48,183 bases of DNA from Nitrospira sp. CG24D. Lineage in GTDB: Bacteria > Nitrospirota > Nitrospiria > Nitrospirales > Nitrospiraceae. The notes beneath the pieces were generated by a model. That model searched no databases and was not told the origin of the DNA. It saw nothing but the letters and a program-made list of their open reading frames with translations. Each line of letters opens with the position of its first letter. The stretch's first letter is position 1. A program made the position numbers and the translations under genes. This document shows positions 1-9,353 of this stretch, piece after piece. The stretch lies in contig NEWQ02000032.1 in NCBI GenBank assembly GCA_002869855.2, positions 1 through 48,183 on the forward strand, read 5' to 3'.

Positions 1-1152
1 CGTGGCGGTAAAGGTCAGCAGTTGGCCTTCGTTCACCGTGTGATTGCCAATGGCATTCAACACCGGCGCCGCGTTCACTTCGCCCACCGTCACTTGAATG
101 GTTTCGACATCCGTGGCGGTGCCGTCGCTGACCACGACATCGAACGTGTAACTGTTCGGCCCTTGAGCCTCGGTGGGTATCCAGCTGAACACCCCGGTGC
201 TGCCGTTGATCGTCGCTCCCGCCGGCACCAGGCCGCTCGCCCCATTCGCCAAGCTGAACGTGAGACTGTTGGCTGGCAGATCCGTATCCGTTGCCGGGGC
301 AGTAAAGGTGAGGAGCTGCCCTTCGTCGATGCTCTGATTGCCAATGGCTGTGAGGACCGGTGCGGCGTTCGCTTCGCCCACTGTCACTTGAATCGTCTCG
401 CTGGCCGTGACCACGCCGTCGCTCACGACGACATCGAAGCTGAATGTGCCGGGGCCTTGGGCTTCGGTGGGCGTCCACGTAAACACGCCGGTCGTCGCAT
501 CGATCGCTGCCCCCGCGGGCACCGTCCCCGCCAGGCTGAACGTCAGCGCTTGCGCCGGGAGATCGCTGTCACTGGCCGTGGCGGTAAAGGTCAGCAGTTG
601 GCCTTCGTTCACCGTGTGATTGCCAATGGCATTCAACACCGGCGCCGCGTTCACTTCGCCCACCGTCACTTGAATGGTTTCGACATCCGTGGCGGTGCCG
701 TCGCTGACCACGACATCGAACGTGTAACTGTTCGGCCCTTGAGCCTCGGTGGGTATCCAGCTGAACACCCCGGTGCTGCCGTTGATCGTCGCTCCCGCCG
801 GCACCAGGCCGCTCGCCCCATTCGCCAAGCTGAACGTGAGACTGTTGGCTGGCAGATCCGTATCCGTTGCCGGGGCAGTAAAGGTGAGGAGCTGCCCTTC
901 GTCGATGCTCTGATTGCCAATGGCTGTGAGGACCGGTGCGGCGTTCGCTTCGCCCACTGTCACTTGAATCGTCTCGCTGGCCGTGACCACGCCGTCGCTC
1001 ACGACGACATCGAAGCTGAATGTGCCGGGGCCTTGGGCTTCGGTGGGCGTCCACGTAAACACGCCGCTGGTGGGGTCGATCGCTGCGCCCGCCGGGATCG
1101 TCCCCGCCAGGCTGAACGTGCGCGCTTGCGCCGGCAGATCGATGTCACTGGC
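1..1152 (-). repeat. 576-bp tandem repeat coding for paired Ig/cadherin-like domains
   Basis: Bases 1-576 recur at 577-1152, and a third copy begins at 1153 and diverges after about 54 bp. By eye 1-490 matches 577-1066 exactly. Differences cluster in the remaining ~85 bp (for example 491-505 against 1067-1081). The period is a multiple of three (192 codons) and equals two ~96-residue domains, so copy-number change keeps the reading frame. More copies may lie beyond the left edge. Confidence 0.95.
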
Positions 1153-3378
1153 CGTGGCGGTAAAGGTCAGCAGTTGGCCTTCGTTCACCGTGTGATTGCC
1201 AATGGCAGTCAGCACCGGCGCTTGATTGATTTCGTTAACGGTTACCTGGACTGGCCTACTGTCACTGAGCGCTGGCGTGCTGTTGTCAGTGACCAGGACA
1301 TTGAAGACGTACGTTTCCGGGCCTTGCGTCTCGGTCGGTGTCCAAGTAAACACCCCGGTCTGAGAATCGATACTAGCGCCGGCCGGCACCGTGCCATTCA
1401 AACTGAACGTCAGTCCGCTCGCCGGCGTGTCCGCATCGTTCACTGTCGCCGTGAACGTCAACAACTGTCCTTCATCCACGGCCTGCGCAGTGATGGGATC
1501 GATCACGGGCGCGGCCACACGGGTGATGGTGCGGCTATAGATCCATTGATTGCCAGCCGTATCGGTGGCCCGGGCGGTCAGACTATTCGCGCCCAGCGCC
1601 AGCGAAACATTCGTGAACGTGAACAGGCCCGTCGCATCGGCTGTGGTGGTCAGACCCAAGCCCAGCAGTTCCACAAGCGCATTGGCTTCCGTCTGTCCTG
1701 CCAAACTCACCGAGCTGGCCGTGGTCTGCTGATCGCCCACAATTTGGGTGTCGAAGACCGGTGTCAGGTCGAACACGGGCTGCGCCACGGCGGTATCTAA
1801 TGTGAAGAGCACGGCAATCTGGCTGCTGTTGCCGTAGATATCGATGGCCTTGAGCGTCAAGGTGTAATTGCCGTCCGTGAGTGTGCCGCCGTTGATCTGG
1901 GCGAGTCGAGTCTGGCTGAGAGTGAAGTTGCCGCTGACAAGGTCACCGAGAATGTTGAAGGAGGGCGTTGAGCCGAATCCGGCCACGAAGGAGGCGATGC
2001 CGCCCGGATCGCTCAGTGTGCCGCTGATACTCGGATTGAAGGTCAAGCGGTCAGTGGCGGAACTTCCGGTGTCTTGTGTCAATGCTGCCACGAGCGCCGG
2101 CCCTTGCACGTCCGTGCCGAAACTGGGATTGCCGGCCAGACTGATCGTCGAACCTCCGATGGAGGCCGTCGCGGGCAAGGCACCGGCGAAGAAATGACTG
2201 TCTGTCATCGTCCCGCCGATCGTTAGGGCGCCGAGGCTGCTGCTCGTCCCGCCGACGATCACATCGTTGCCGTTACCGAAGAGGCCGTCCACCGGATCCA
2301 CCCCGATTCGTACCGTTGAGCTCGTCATGTTGCCGTTGATGACGAGCTTCGGCAGGGAGCCGGCCCCGAACGAATCAGAATCCGTGCCGGTTCCACCGAG
2401 CTTGCCATCTTGTCCGAGATTGGCGCCGATCAGGATCGAGGCATTCTGCATATCTCCTTTGATATGCAGTGTGCCGGACATCGTCGTCGCGGCGATCGTG
2501 CCGCCGTTCACACTCCCGAACGTGGCGGCGCCCAGCGGACCCAGAACCGCACATGTGCCGGTAAGATCCACCTTATCGGCATTTACGACTTTCAGCGGTC
2601 CGCCGACGAATAGGTCGTCGATCGTGGCACGGCCATTACCAGCGGCATTGGTACTAATCGTAAGAATGGATGTACCGTCTGTTCCCGTGACACGAACATC
2701 CCATTTAGTTCCGTCCTGAATCACCATCCCGGTTCCCGGTCCGTTGATTTTAAAGGTGACTACCGTGCCATCACCATCAGTGAGCTGCAGGGTCGTGCTC
2801 CCGGCAAGGCCCGGCACTGCCCCAAATTGCCAGACCACATTGAGCGTCCCCCCCACGGCTACGTTGTTGGTTTCGCTGTTCTCGGCAATCGCGTTGGCAT
2901 TATCCATTTTCGCCAGAAGCCGATAGGTGGTAGGATCGAGCGTGTTCGGAATGGTCAGATTCACCGTGACATTCTTCGAGGCGCCGGCATTGACTTGGCC
3001 GGTATTGGCGGTGCCAAGGAGTACGTCCGAGCTATCCAGCACAGTATCGAGCGAAGCATACACGCCCACTTGTGATTGAGTGACGAGCTGATTGCCGACG
3101 TTCTGGACCTGGACGACAGCGCTGGCGGGATTCGTCGGGACCGCCGGATCAATCAGCGCGGCCGACTGCACCACGCCGGTCAGATCCGCCGCAAGCAACA
3201 GTCGGGACTCAAGAGGTTCCAGCGTGAAGGGCGAGCCAACAGCGCCAGCTGCTGATCGAGAAGAGCGCTGCCGAGCTAACCGCCGCCTCACTCGCCGCTG
3301 CCAAACCCTTGGTCTCACCCATCGCCGTCGCCAGCCGAACAAAAATACACGTAACTCAGTCCAAAATGAGTGCTTCAT
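1..3378 (-). CDS. Giant LEPR-XLL surface/adhesin-like repeat protein (N-terminal part, runs off window)
   Basis: The minus frame is open from an ATG at 3376-3378 to the left edge (1126 codons, no stop). An AGGAG ribosome site sits about 9 nt upstream. The N-terminus is Arg-rich (residues 16-42), followed by LEPLESRLLLAADL at 53-66. That is the LEPR-XLL signature known at the start of very large bacterial surface proteins. A CARDB-like domain follows at about 76-170 (VQVQNVGNQLV near its start, ending in SETNNVAVGG). Next is a Gly/Thr-rich stretch of integrin- or haemagglutinin-like repeats. The last part is a series of roughly 96-residue Ig/cadherin-like (He_PIG type) repeats, each with a VNEGQLLTFTA motif and a GVFTWTPTEAQGP motif. 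Likely role: secreted or surface-anchored adhesin or matrix protein. Export route, full length and C-terminal sorting signal lie outside the window. The family call rests on motifs; the precise ligand is unknown. Confidence 0.85.
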   Translation of the reverse strand, partial: MKHSFWTELRVFLFGWRRRWVRPRVWQRRVRRRLARQRSSRSAAGAVGSPFTLEPLESRLLLAADLTGVVQSAALIDPAVPTNPASAVVQVQNVGNQLVTQSQVGVYASLDTVLDSSDVLLGTANTGQVNAGASKNVTVNLTIPNTLDPTTYRLLAKMDNANAIAENSETNNVAVGGTLNVVWQFGAVPGLAGSTTLQLTDGDGTVVTFKINGPGTGMVIQDGTKWDVRVTGTDGTSILTISTNAAGNGRATIDDLFVGGPLKVVNADKVDLTGTCAVLGPLGAATFGSVNGGTIAATTMSGTLHIKGDMQNASILIGANLGQDGKLGGTGTDSDSFGAGSLPKLVINGNMTSSTVRIGVDPVDGLFGNGNDVIVGGTSSSLGALTIGGTMTDSHFFAGALPATASIGGSTISLAGNPSFGTDVQGPALVAALTQDTGSSATDRLTFNPSISGTLSDPGGIASFVAGFGSTPSFNILGDLVSGNFTLSQTRLAQINGGTLTDGNYTLTLKAIDIYGNSSQIAVLFTLDTAVAQPVFDLTPVFDTQIVGDQQTTASSVSLAGQTEANALVELLGLGLTTTADATGLFTFTNVSLALGANSLTARATDTAGNQWIYSRTITRVAAPVIDPITAQAVDEGQLLTFTATVNDADTPASGLTFSLNGTVPAGASIDSQTGVFTWTPTETQGPETYVFNVLVTDNSTPALSDSRPVQVTVNEINQAPVLTAIGNHTVNEGQLLTFTATASDIDLPAQARTFSLAGTIPAGAAIDPTSGVFTWTPTEAQGPGTFSFDVVVSDGVVTASETIQVTVGEANAAPVLTAIGNQSIDEGQLLTFTAPATDTDLPANSLTFSLANGASGLVPAGATINGSTGVFSWIPTEAQGPNSYTFDVVVSDGTATDVETIQVTVGEVNAAPVLNAIGNHTVNEGQLLTFTATASDSDLPAQALTFSLAGTVPAGAAIDATTGVFTWTPTEAQGPGTFSFDVVVSDGVVTASETIQVTVGEANAAPVLTAIGNQSIDEGQLLTFTAPATDTDLPANSLTFSLANGASGLVPAGATINGSTGVFSWIPTEAQGPNSYTFDVVVSDGTATDVETIQVTVGEVNAAPVLNAIGNHTVNEGQLLTFTAT

Positions 3379-3612
3379 GATCGATAGTCTCCTGGTGTCT
3401 TACTCAATCTTGTTCGCTGTTACAGTCGGCCGCTGCTTCAATACGTACCAATTACTTCGTCGTACATTTTTCTAGAAACAAGGCCCCCGCTCGCTCAGCC
3501 CACCTGCGATTGCGTCCTGGGTTGACTCGCGTCAGCCTGGGGCTTGGCAGCCTCAGTGACTACCGTCATCCCTTTTCGTGATCTGCCGGAGCAGCAACTT
3601 TCGGTACGCCTT

Positions 3613-3981
3613 TCAGTTCCGTTCACGTTCCTCCACAGCAGCGCCGAGAAGATACTGCTCTTGCAGGGAAACGGACTTGCTAAGGGAGGGGGTAGAAGCC
3701 CGCTTCCCTTGTCGCCGTCCTGCCTTCAGAGGGGAGAGCCGCTGAGGGAAGGCCTCTCGATTGACTTCCTCCATCTCCGTCACCAGCGCTTCAATTGCCT
3801 CTTCGACCAAGCTGGCGAGGGGACGATTCCCGGTCCAATACACAGCGTTCCGGAGGCGCTCGATCAGTGCTGTCGGCAGAGAGAGCGTCACTTTCTGTTT
3901 CGGTGAGAGACTTGACGACATCACCGGATGGTGTGTTCCGTTGGACTGGAGCTGGCTGATGGAGGCATCTTTCTGCGGCAT
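3613..3981 (-). CDS. Ribbon-helix-helix (CopG/ParD-like) DNA-binding protein
   Basis: The protein is 122 aa from the ATG at 3979-3981. An in-frame GTG at 4080 would add 33 residues of unconvincing hydrophobic sequence, so the shorter start is preferred. The central part (about residues 28-65) has the RHH pattern: a beta strand KVTLSLPTALIERL followed by two helices (NRPLASLVEEAIEALVTEME). The C-terminal third is basic and serine-rich (SPLKAGRRQGKRAS), typical of a disordered nucleic-acid-binding tail. RHH proteins bind DNA palindromes as dimers, as repressors, antitoxins or partition factors. No toxin or ParA gene is adjacent, so a regulator role is the simplest reading. It is divergent from the TonB receptor gene, with a perfect inverted repeat between them at 4222-4260. 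Confidence 0.65.
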   Translation of the reverse strand: MPQKDASISQLQSNGTHHPVMSSSLSPKQKVTLSLPTALIERLRNAVYWTGNRPLASLVEEAIEALVTEMEEVNREAFPQRLSPLKAGRRQGKRASTPSLSKSVSLQEQYLLGAAVEERERN

Positions 3982-4221
3982 GTCGATATTGGAACTCCCA
4001 ATGCACTCCTCACCGCCCTTAAATAAATACGGCACGCTTGCTAGAGCCATCGCAACTCCCATACCTGCCAGCCACGCCACACAAGGCCACTACAATAGTT
4101 CGTATTTCTAATCCACGAACTGCCGCTGCATGAGAAAGGATTCCGTGTCGGGCAGATGGCTGACTTGCACCAAGAGGCCATCGTCGTGCCTGACAGACGG
4201 TCTCAAGTGGATCAAAACTGG

Positions 4222-4260
4222 TGAATCAGAAGTGATACGGGCTGTCATACTTCTGATTCA
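4222..4260. promoter_or_regulatory. Perfect 12-bp inverted repeat (candidate operator or RNA hairpin)
   Basis: TGAATCAGAAGT at 4222-4233 is repeated in exact reverse complement at 4249-4260, with a 15-nt spacer. It sits 142 bp before the TonB-receptor ATG and about 240 bp before the RHH start. No gene ends here, so a terminator is not expected. A dimeric regulator site or an mRNA leader hairpin fits better. Which regulator binds is not shown by the sequence. Confidence 0.6.
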
Positions 4261-4374
4261 TTCTAAGAAGTACCAAGGCTGAATGGCCCTATGCCTTTCA
4301 CAGGCTATTAGCAGTATATTCGGCCCATTCATTCGCTGAGCGGGCGCGTTTCATCGCGTCGTAGGCCTGACGAT

Positions 4375-4380
4375 TATAAT
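4375..4380 (+). promoter_or_regulatory. Possible -10 element of the TonB-receptor gene
   Basis: A perfect TATAAT lies 22 nt before the receptor ATG at 4403. No good -35 hexamer is found at 16-18 nt spacing and there is no clear ribosome site before 4403, so this is weak. Confidence 0.25.
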
Positions 4381-4402
4381 TTTCCGGCATCCTACTGAAT
4401 CG

Positions 4403-6512
4403 ATGCGTATTTTCTTCCGACGGGTCGCATCCACTCGGTCTCCTTGCGTGCCCCGTTGCCATGGGCCACTTCCGGTTGCGAACAGCTCGAATAGCCCCCT
4501 CGCCTTCCGATGTGGATTCATCGCCATCATCCTGGTCGCACTCTGGCCCATTACTTGCGCTGCACAAGACGCAGCACCATCACCGCCTCGTGTGTCCTTG
4601 CAGACCGAGCAGCAGCTACAGGAAGAACTCGTGTTCCTGCGTGAAGAAACCGTCGTCACCGCGAACTGGCGGGAGCAACCGATCTCGGAGGCGCCTTCGA
4701 ACATCTACGTGATCTCGGCGGAAGACATCAGGCAGTCAGGTGCGACTGACCTCCCTACCCTGCTTCGCCGCGTCCCCGGGTTGTCGGTCATCGAAATGTC
4801 CGGCGGCGACTTCAACGTGAGTATGCGCGGGGATAACCAGCAACGGGCTAATCGCATCCTGCTCTTGATCGACGGTCGTTCTTCGTATGGATACGCAGGG
4901 GCTGGTGCCGTGGAAAACTCTACCGGTGTCGTTCTTGGAGATTAAGCAGATTGAAGTACTGAAGGGGCCGGCCTCCGTCATTTATGGATTCAATGCATTC
5001 GACGGCGTGATCAACATTATCACGAAGGATCCGCGAGACATGAAGGGCACGACCCTCCAGGCGGGAGCCGGCGAGTATGGCACGGTGCGGACAGCCGCGA
5101 TTCATGGAGGAAAGGCCGGCGATGTCGGCTATCGCCTGTCGATCGGCCATGATCAACAACAACAGTGGCGCGATCGGAACGCCCTCGCGTTTCGTGCCGA
5201 CCGCTTCAATGGACAGATGAATTACCTGTTCAACAGCGGCGGGATGGTCCGAGTTGAGGGCGGGGTCATTGATGCCAATCGAGCCGACTTTTCTTCCGGT
5301 GATTTCCTGCGGCTCAACTCTCCCTATACGCTCAGCTATACAAGAGTCGCCTACGAACGTGACGACTTCTTCGTGCGCGCATCCTGGAGCCAAAATAATG
5401 TCAGCAACAGCAACGAGACTGTTCCTGCGCTGGCGCCTTTTGTAGTTAGCGGCGATAAAAACGGGAACCCCTTCAACATTCCGTTCTTGACCAACAGCTA
5501 CGATCTGGTTTCCCAATACAGCCATGCCATCGGCAGCACACATCGAGTCACCCTGGGCGCGAATTATCGCCACAACACCTTGTCAGGGACGGCGGTCTCC
5601 GGCCTCAGTCAGGAAAACCGGTTCGGGGTGTATCTTCAGGATGAATGGCGTCTGCTCCAGACCTTGACTCTGACAGCCGGCATCCGGATGGATACCCACT
5701 CGGAGATTGATCCAACGTATAGTCCACGTGTGGCCTTGATCTATGCGCCGCATCCCAACCACACCTTCAGGCTATCCGGGTCGGTTGCCTACAAGCCTCC
5801 GACGCTGGTCGAAACCAACGCAGATCTTCGGACCACCACGACGATCTTCGGATTTTCCACCACGAATGTGGGGCAGGGATCGCACACCTTGAAGCCGGAA
5901 CGGATCACCTCCTACGAAGCCGAATACCAGGGATGGTTCTTGGACCACCGTGCGCGAGTGCGCCTCACGGTATTTGACAATCACATTGCCGACATCATCG
6001 AAGCCGTCGGCCTGTCGCCCACGTTCGGCACCTGGATGAACGTGCCCGGTGTCGCCGACATTCACGGGGCCGAGGCCGGGCTTGAGTTTCTGCCCGCTTC
6101 ATGGCTGAAGGGTTACGTCAACTATTCCTATCAGTCGATCAGCCAATCCGTCACCGGCGCGGCCCGACGCGGAGGCCCGCGCTCCACCGTCAACGGAGGG
6201 TTGCGCGCCAACTGGGACAATGGGTTGAACGCGGATGCCGCCGTGCACTACGTGGGGGGAGCCAGTTATCCGATCAGGACAGAAATCTATTCCACCTTCT
6301 CGACGATCGGACTGATCCCCTCCAGCGCCATCCCGTCCGAACGCGTCGACAGCTATACCCTGCTCAATCTCCGCGGAGGCTATCGCTTCTGGAACCAGCG
6401 GGCCGAGGTGGCTATCTCCGCTTATAATTCCTTGAATGACCGGCATCGTGAACATCCATTGGGAGATACGATCGGCAGCCGGGTTATGGGATGGTTTACT
6501 CTGACCCTCTAA
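4403..6512 (+). pseudogene. TonB-dependent outer-membrane receptor, interrupted by a frameshift near 4888
   Basis: Two frames together make one receptor of about 702 aa. Frame one (from 4403) has a signal segment at about residues 37-54 (CGFIAIILVALWPITCAA), a TonB-box-like EETVVTA at 81-87 and a plug domain (NIYVISAEDIRQSGATDL, then MRGDNQQRANRILLLIDGRS). It stops at 4945. The rest of the plug (EVLKGPASVIYGFNAFDGV) and the whole beta-barrel continue in another frame, open from about 4887 to 6512. The break falls right after DGRSSY, where relatives usually have a residue before DTxG. A 2-nt deletion (TATGTGGAT to TATGGAT) would explain it. The barrel looks intact to its C-terminal strand (WFTLTL). 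The normal role is energised uptake of a siderophore, vitamin or other ligand; the substrate is unknown. It heads a plus-strand run with a binding protein and a histidine kinase. It could be a real pseudogene or a sequencing error. Confidence 0.85.
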
Positions 6513-6552
6513 TCATCACCCGTACGCACGCTCCCGTGATAGGATTTGCGTT

Positions 6553-7551
6553 ATGCAGAGATTGATCCCGACATTTCACTCTCTCGCCCGCGCGGCTCTT
6601 TTCGTATGGTTTGGCTGCGGTGCGATGGCGGCACTGGTCTTTGATGTGTACGCAACTGAGATCGTCGTCCTGAAATCCAGCGACGTGGGGTATTACACAC
6701 AGGCCGTTCAAGGTTTCAGACAGGCGCTCCCCGCTCATACACACATGGTCGAATACACGCTGCGCGACGGGGGGACCGATGCCAGAGAAGTCGGACAATC
6801 GATTCGCGCAGGGCATCCGGATCTGGTCCTTGCCGTCGGCTTGAACGCCGCCCTCACCGCCAAACTCGAAATTCCGGATCTCCCTGTCGTCTTCTGCCTC
6901 GTGCTGAATCCGGAATTGCACGGGCTCCCGGCCGGCAATATGACCGGCGTCTCTATGAAGGTTTCACCGGAGCAACAACTCGAACGCATTAAAGCCATGG
7001 CTCCACATGCGCGCCGAATCGGCGTGCTCTACGATGAGCGCCAACAAGCCGCCACGATCTCCGCGGCCAAACACCAGGCGAAACTCTTAGGTCTGCAGTT
7101 GATCGGACGCGCGGTGGCAAAGCGAGGGGAGGTATCGGGAGCCCTCCTTGCCCTCCTTCCCCAGATCGATCTGCTGTGGGTCCTCCCGGACCAAACCGTG
7201 GTGACGGACGAGTCCCTTCCGTTTCTCCTGGAATCCGCCTTCGACGCCAAAATCCCCTTGTTCGGATTGTCTTCCACATTCGTCCAGCGTGGAGCGCTCG
7301 GCGCCGTGGTCATCGAACCCCTGGATGCGGGGATCCAAGCCGCTCAACTGGCTGCGGCGATCCTTCGTGACCCACCAACCGGCGGCCTACGAATGGTTCA
7401 GCCCAATCACCCTAAACTCGTGCTCAATCTCAATACCGCCGAGTATCTCGGCCTGACACTCGCGCCGGATCTCGTGCGCATGGCCTCACGTCTTTATGGA
7501 GGGCCGGGCGCATTTGCCTCGCAGGACAATTCCAAGCCCATCGTGCCCTAA
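6553..7551 (+). CDS. Periplasmic ABC-type substrate-binding protein (PF04392-like), orphan
   Basis: 332 aa with an N-terminal signal peptide (hydrophobic about residues 11-32, probable cleavage after VYA at 34). AGGA lies 8 nt before the ATG. The mature part shows the two-lobed binding fold of the ABC_sub_bind family: EIVVLKSSDVGYY, PDLVLAVGLNAA, a conserved LPVVFCLVLNPE, NMTGVSMKVSPEQQL, RRIGVLYD and a C-terminal LNLNTAEYLGL. No ABC permease or ATPase gene is nearby. It sits between the TonB receptor and a histidine kinase, so it may present a ligand to the kinase rather than to a transporter; this is inference. The ligand cannot be read from the sequence. Confidence 0.85.
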   Translation: MQRLIPTFHSLARAALFVWFGCGAMAALVFDVYATEIVVLKSSDVGYYTQAVQGFRQALPAHTHMVEYTLRDGGTDAREVGQSIRAGHPDLVLAVGLNAALTAKLEIPDLPVVFCLVLNPELHGLPAGNMTGVSMKVSPEQQLERIKAMAPHARRIGVLYDERQQAATISAAKHQAKLLGLQLIGRAVAKRGEVSGALLALLPQIDLLWVLPDQTVVTDESLPFLLESAFDAKIPLFGLSSTFVQRGALGAVVIEPLDAGIQAAQLAAAILRDPPTGGLRMVQPNHPKLVLNLNTAEYLGLTLAPDLVRMASRLYGGPGAFASQDNSKPIVP

Positions 7552-7569
7552 GGCTGAGAGGCACCTCGC

Positions 7570-9321
7570 ATGCGGGTTGCATCCTTGAACCGATTGTCCC
7601 TCAAGACCAAACTCATTACCGTGACAGCCTTGATCGTGGTGGCCAGCTGCACCACCCTGAGCTGGCTTTTCATCGATCGTGAGATTGCGTCAATGGCAGA
7701 AGGGCTGGCGCACAACGGCAAGCTGGTCGCGAACAACCTGGCCGAAACCAGCCGACACGCGGTCTTCGCGGGAGATCAAGAGCGTCTCCAGCAACTCATG
7801 CAAGGTGCGTTGATCAGTGAACAAGTGGCCTATGTGTTGATTCTCTCACGAGACGGCCGATTGCTGAGCGCCGACGGCAAAGGGGTCTGGCAGCAATACG
7901 TGGCTGATCCGGAACAAGCCGACCGGCTGATCTTGATGAGCCTGAACAGGTCCACGTCATCGGCGGCGCTTGTCTCGCCGCCCTTCCAAGATCGGATCAT
8001 CGAGCTCGATAACGGAACGTTGCTCACTTCAGACGATCTTCCACATGGTCGAACGTGCTGGCTTCGTCTCTTAGCAGGAACGGCTCACCCCATCGTCTTT
8101 CACCTGACACAGGCCATCCAGGGCCCTACCCTGTCACTTAACAGCGACCCGTTACTCAGCCTGACGCTGACTGAATCTGCGCTCAACCCGCCTTCCGACA
8201 CCGCGCTGCAGACCCCCCTGTATGGGTATGTCCTTGTCGGCATGTCCAGCAGCCAAGGCCATCTGCTCCTGCGCAAGATGGCCGGGCAGGTTGTCGTGAT
8301 CGCCTGTATCATCATTGCGTTTTCATTCGCCGCCGTCGTCTACCTGACCAGGCACATCACTACGCCACTCACTGCGTTAACGTCGCTCGCGACACGCGTC
8401 TCCCAAGGGGATCTGTCTGTCTCACTGACGCCGTCGTCTCACGATGAGATCGGGCAACTCACGACGACCTTCAATCAGATGACGACGGCGTTGAAAACTC
8501 GGGAGGATGACCTCACAGAATTGAACCGCACACTTGAATCTCGGGTGAATACGCGGACAGAAGAATTGCAACGTGCCAACCACAAACTCTTGCAACTCGA
8601 CCGTTTAAAAACGATCCTCGTGTCCAACGCCTCGCACGAACTCCGCACCCCGCTCACCTCGATCAAGATTCATGTGAAGAATCTGCTCGATGGCGTGACA
8701 GGAGCTCTTGGAACCGACCAACTCCAGGCCTTGGGCCGGGCCCATGAGAACATCGAGCGACTGCGCACGCTGATCGATGACCTCTTGGATCTTTCTCGTC
8801 TTCAGGCAGGCGGCGTTGAACTCACATGGGATGATGTACGGCTGGACATGCTGTTGCGAGACATCGTTGAGGGACTTCGATACTATTCAGAACAGAAGCA
8901 GCTGGCGATTGATCTCGTCTTTCCCGGTCAACTCCAGACGATCAGTGGAGACCGCGACAAGCTCCGTCGTGCCCTCACGAACGTCATCCACAACGCGATG
9001 AAATTCACACCCCAGGGGAAACGCATCCGCATTGACGCGCACCAACTCACCGATGGATCCGTGCTCGTCACGGTCGAAGACGCCGGATGCGGGATCGCAT
9101 CGGAAGAACTGGATAAGGTGTTTCTCCCCTTTTTCCGTTCCCCTCATACCTCAGGCACGACACGAGGCTCAGGCCTCGGACTGTCGATCGCGAAGGAACT
9201 GATTGAATTACATCACGGACTCATCTGGGCGGAAAGCACGGTCGGACAAGGAAGCCGTCTCTTCATCCGGCTTCCACGCGCACCGCAAGACGCACCGGCC
9301 GTGATTCGCGACACCGTGTAA
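7570..9321 (+). CDS. Membrane sensor histidine kinase (periplasmic sensor, HAMP, HisKA, HATPase)
   Basis: 583 aa, with GAGAGG 8 nt before the ATG. TM1 is at about residues 15-35. A periplasmic sensor region follows (36-238, with a CACHE-like YVLILSRDGRLLSADGKG). TM2 is at 239-260, then HAMP (261-312) and a coiled coil (310-345). The HisKA H-box is SNASHELRTPL, with phospho-acceptor His356. The ATPase domain has an N box (NVIHNAMKFTPQG, 471-483), a G1 box (VEDAGCGIA) and a G2 box (RGSGLGLSIAKEL). All catalytic motifs look intact. It follows the binding-protein gene by 18 nt, so the two are probably co-transcribed. The convergent sigma-54 response regulator at 9576-10775 is the likely partner. 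Confidence 0.93.
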   Translation: MRVASLNRLSLKTKLITVTALIVVASCTTLSWLFIDREIASMAEGLAHNGKLVANNLAETSRHAVFAGDQERLQQLMQGALISEQVAYVLILSRDGRLLSADGKGVWQQYVADPEQADRLILMSLNRSTSSAALVSPPFQDRIIELDNGTLLTSDDLPHGRTCWLRLLAGTAHPIVFHLTQAIQGPTLSLNSDPLLSLTLTESALNPPSDTALQTPLYGYVLVGMSSSQGHLLLRKMAGQVVVIACIIIAFSFAAVVYLTRHITTPLTALTSLATRVSQGDLSVSLTPSSHDEIGQLTTTFNQMTTALKTREDDLTELNRTLESRVNTRTEELQRANHKLLQLDRLKTILVSNASHELRTPLTSIKIHVKNLLDGVTGALGTDQLQALGRAHENIERLRTLIDDLLDLSRLQAGGVELTWDDVRLDMLLRDIVEGLRYYSEQKQLAIDLVFPGQLQTISGDRDKLRRALTNVIHNAMKFTPQGKRIRIDAHQLTDGSVLVTVEDAGCGIASEELDKVFLPFFRSPHTSGTTRGSGLGLSIAKELIELHHGLIWAESTVGQGSRLFIRLPRAPQDAPAVIRDTV

Positions 9322-9353
9322 TCGCGCCCTCGATACGCGTTGCCGGAACCGCG

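Larger units (their letters stand above)
3982..4402. other. Divergent intergenic region between RHH gene and TonB-receptor gene
   Basis: This gap of about 420 bp separates two divergent genes. It holds the perfect 12-bp inverted repeat at 4222-4260 and a TATAAT hexamer at 4375-4380. Reading frames on the minus strand here (for example 4298-4567) have no recognisable content and overlap the receptor start, so no gene is called. Confidence 0.6.

Noticed and set aside
1..1152. Regular repeats as a possible CRISPR array
   Set aside because: The period is 576 bp and fully coding, with no short repeat-spacer pattern and no cas genes.
22..1800. A 592-codon open frame on the plus strand inside the repeat region
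   Set aside because: It is the antisense of the repeated Ig/cadherin-like domains. Its own product is His/Arg-rich low-complexity sequence that repeats with the same 576-bp period, and the minus frame has clear domains.
3613..3981. Toxin-antitoxin pair around the first RHH gene
   Set aside because: No RelE, ParE or PIN-like frame is adjacent on either side.
4298..4704. Minus-strand frames of 89 and 117 codons before and over the TonB-receptor start
   Set aside because: They overlap the receptor signal and plug region, show no domain, and have no convincing ribosome site.
4880..4900. Programmed ribosomal frameshift in the TonB receptor
   Set aside because: No slippery heptamer or downstream pseudoknot is evident, and the family is not known for it. 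A small deletion or read error is simpler.
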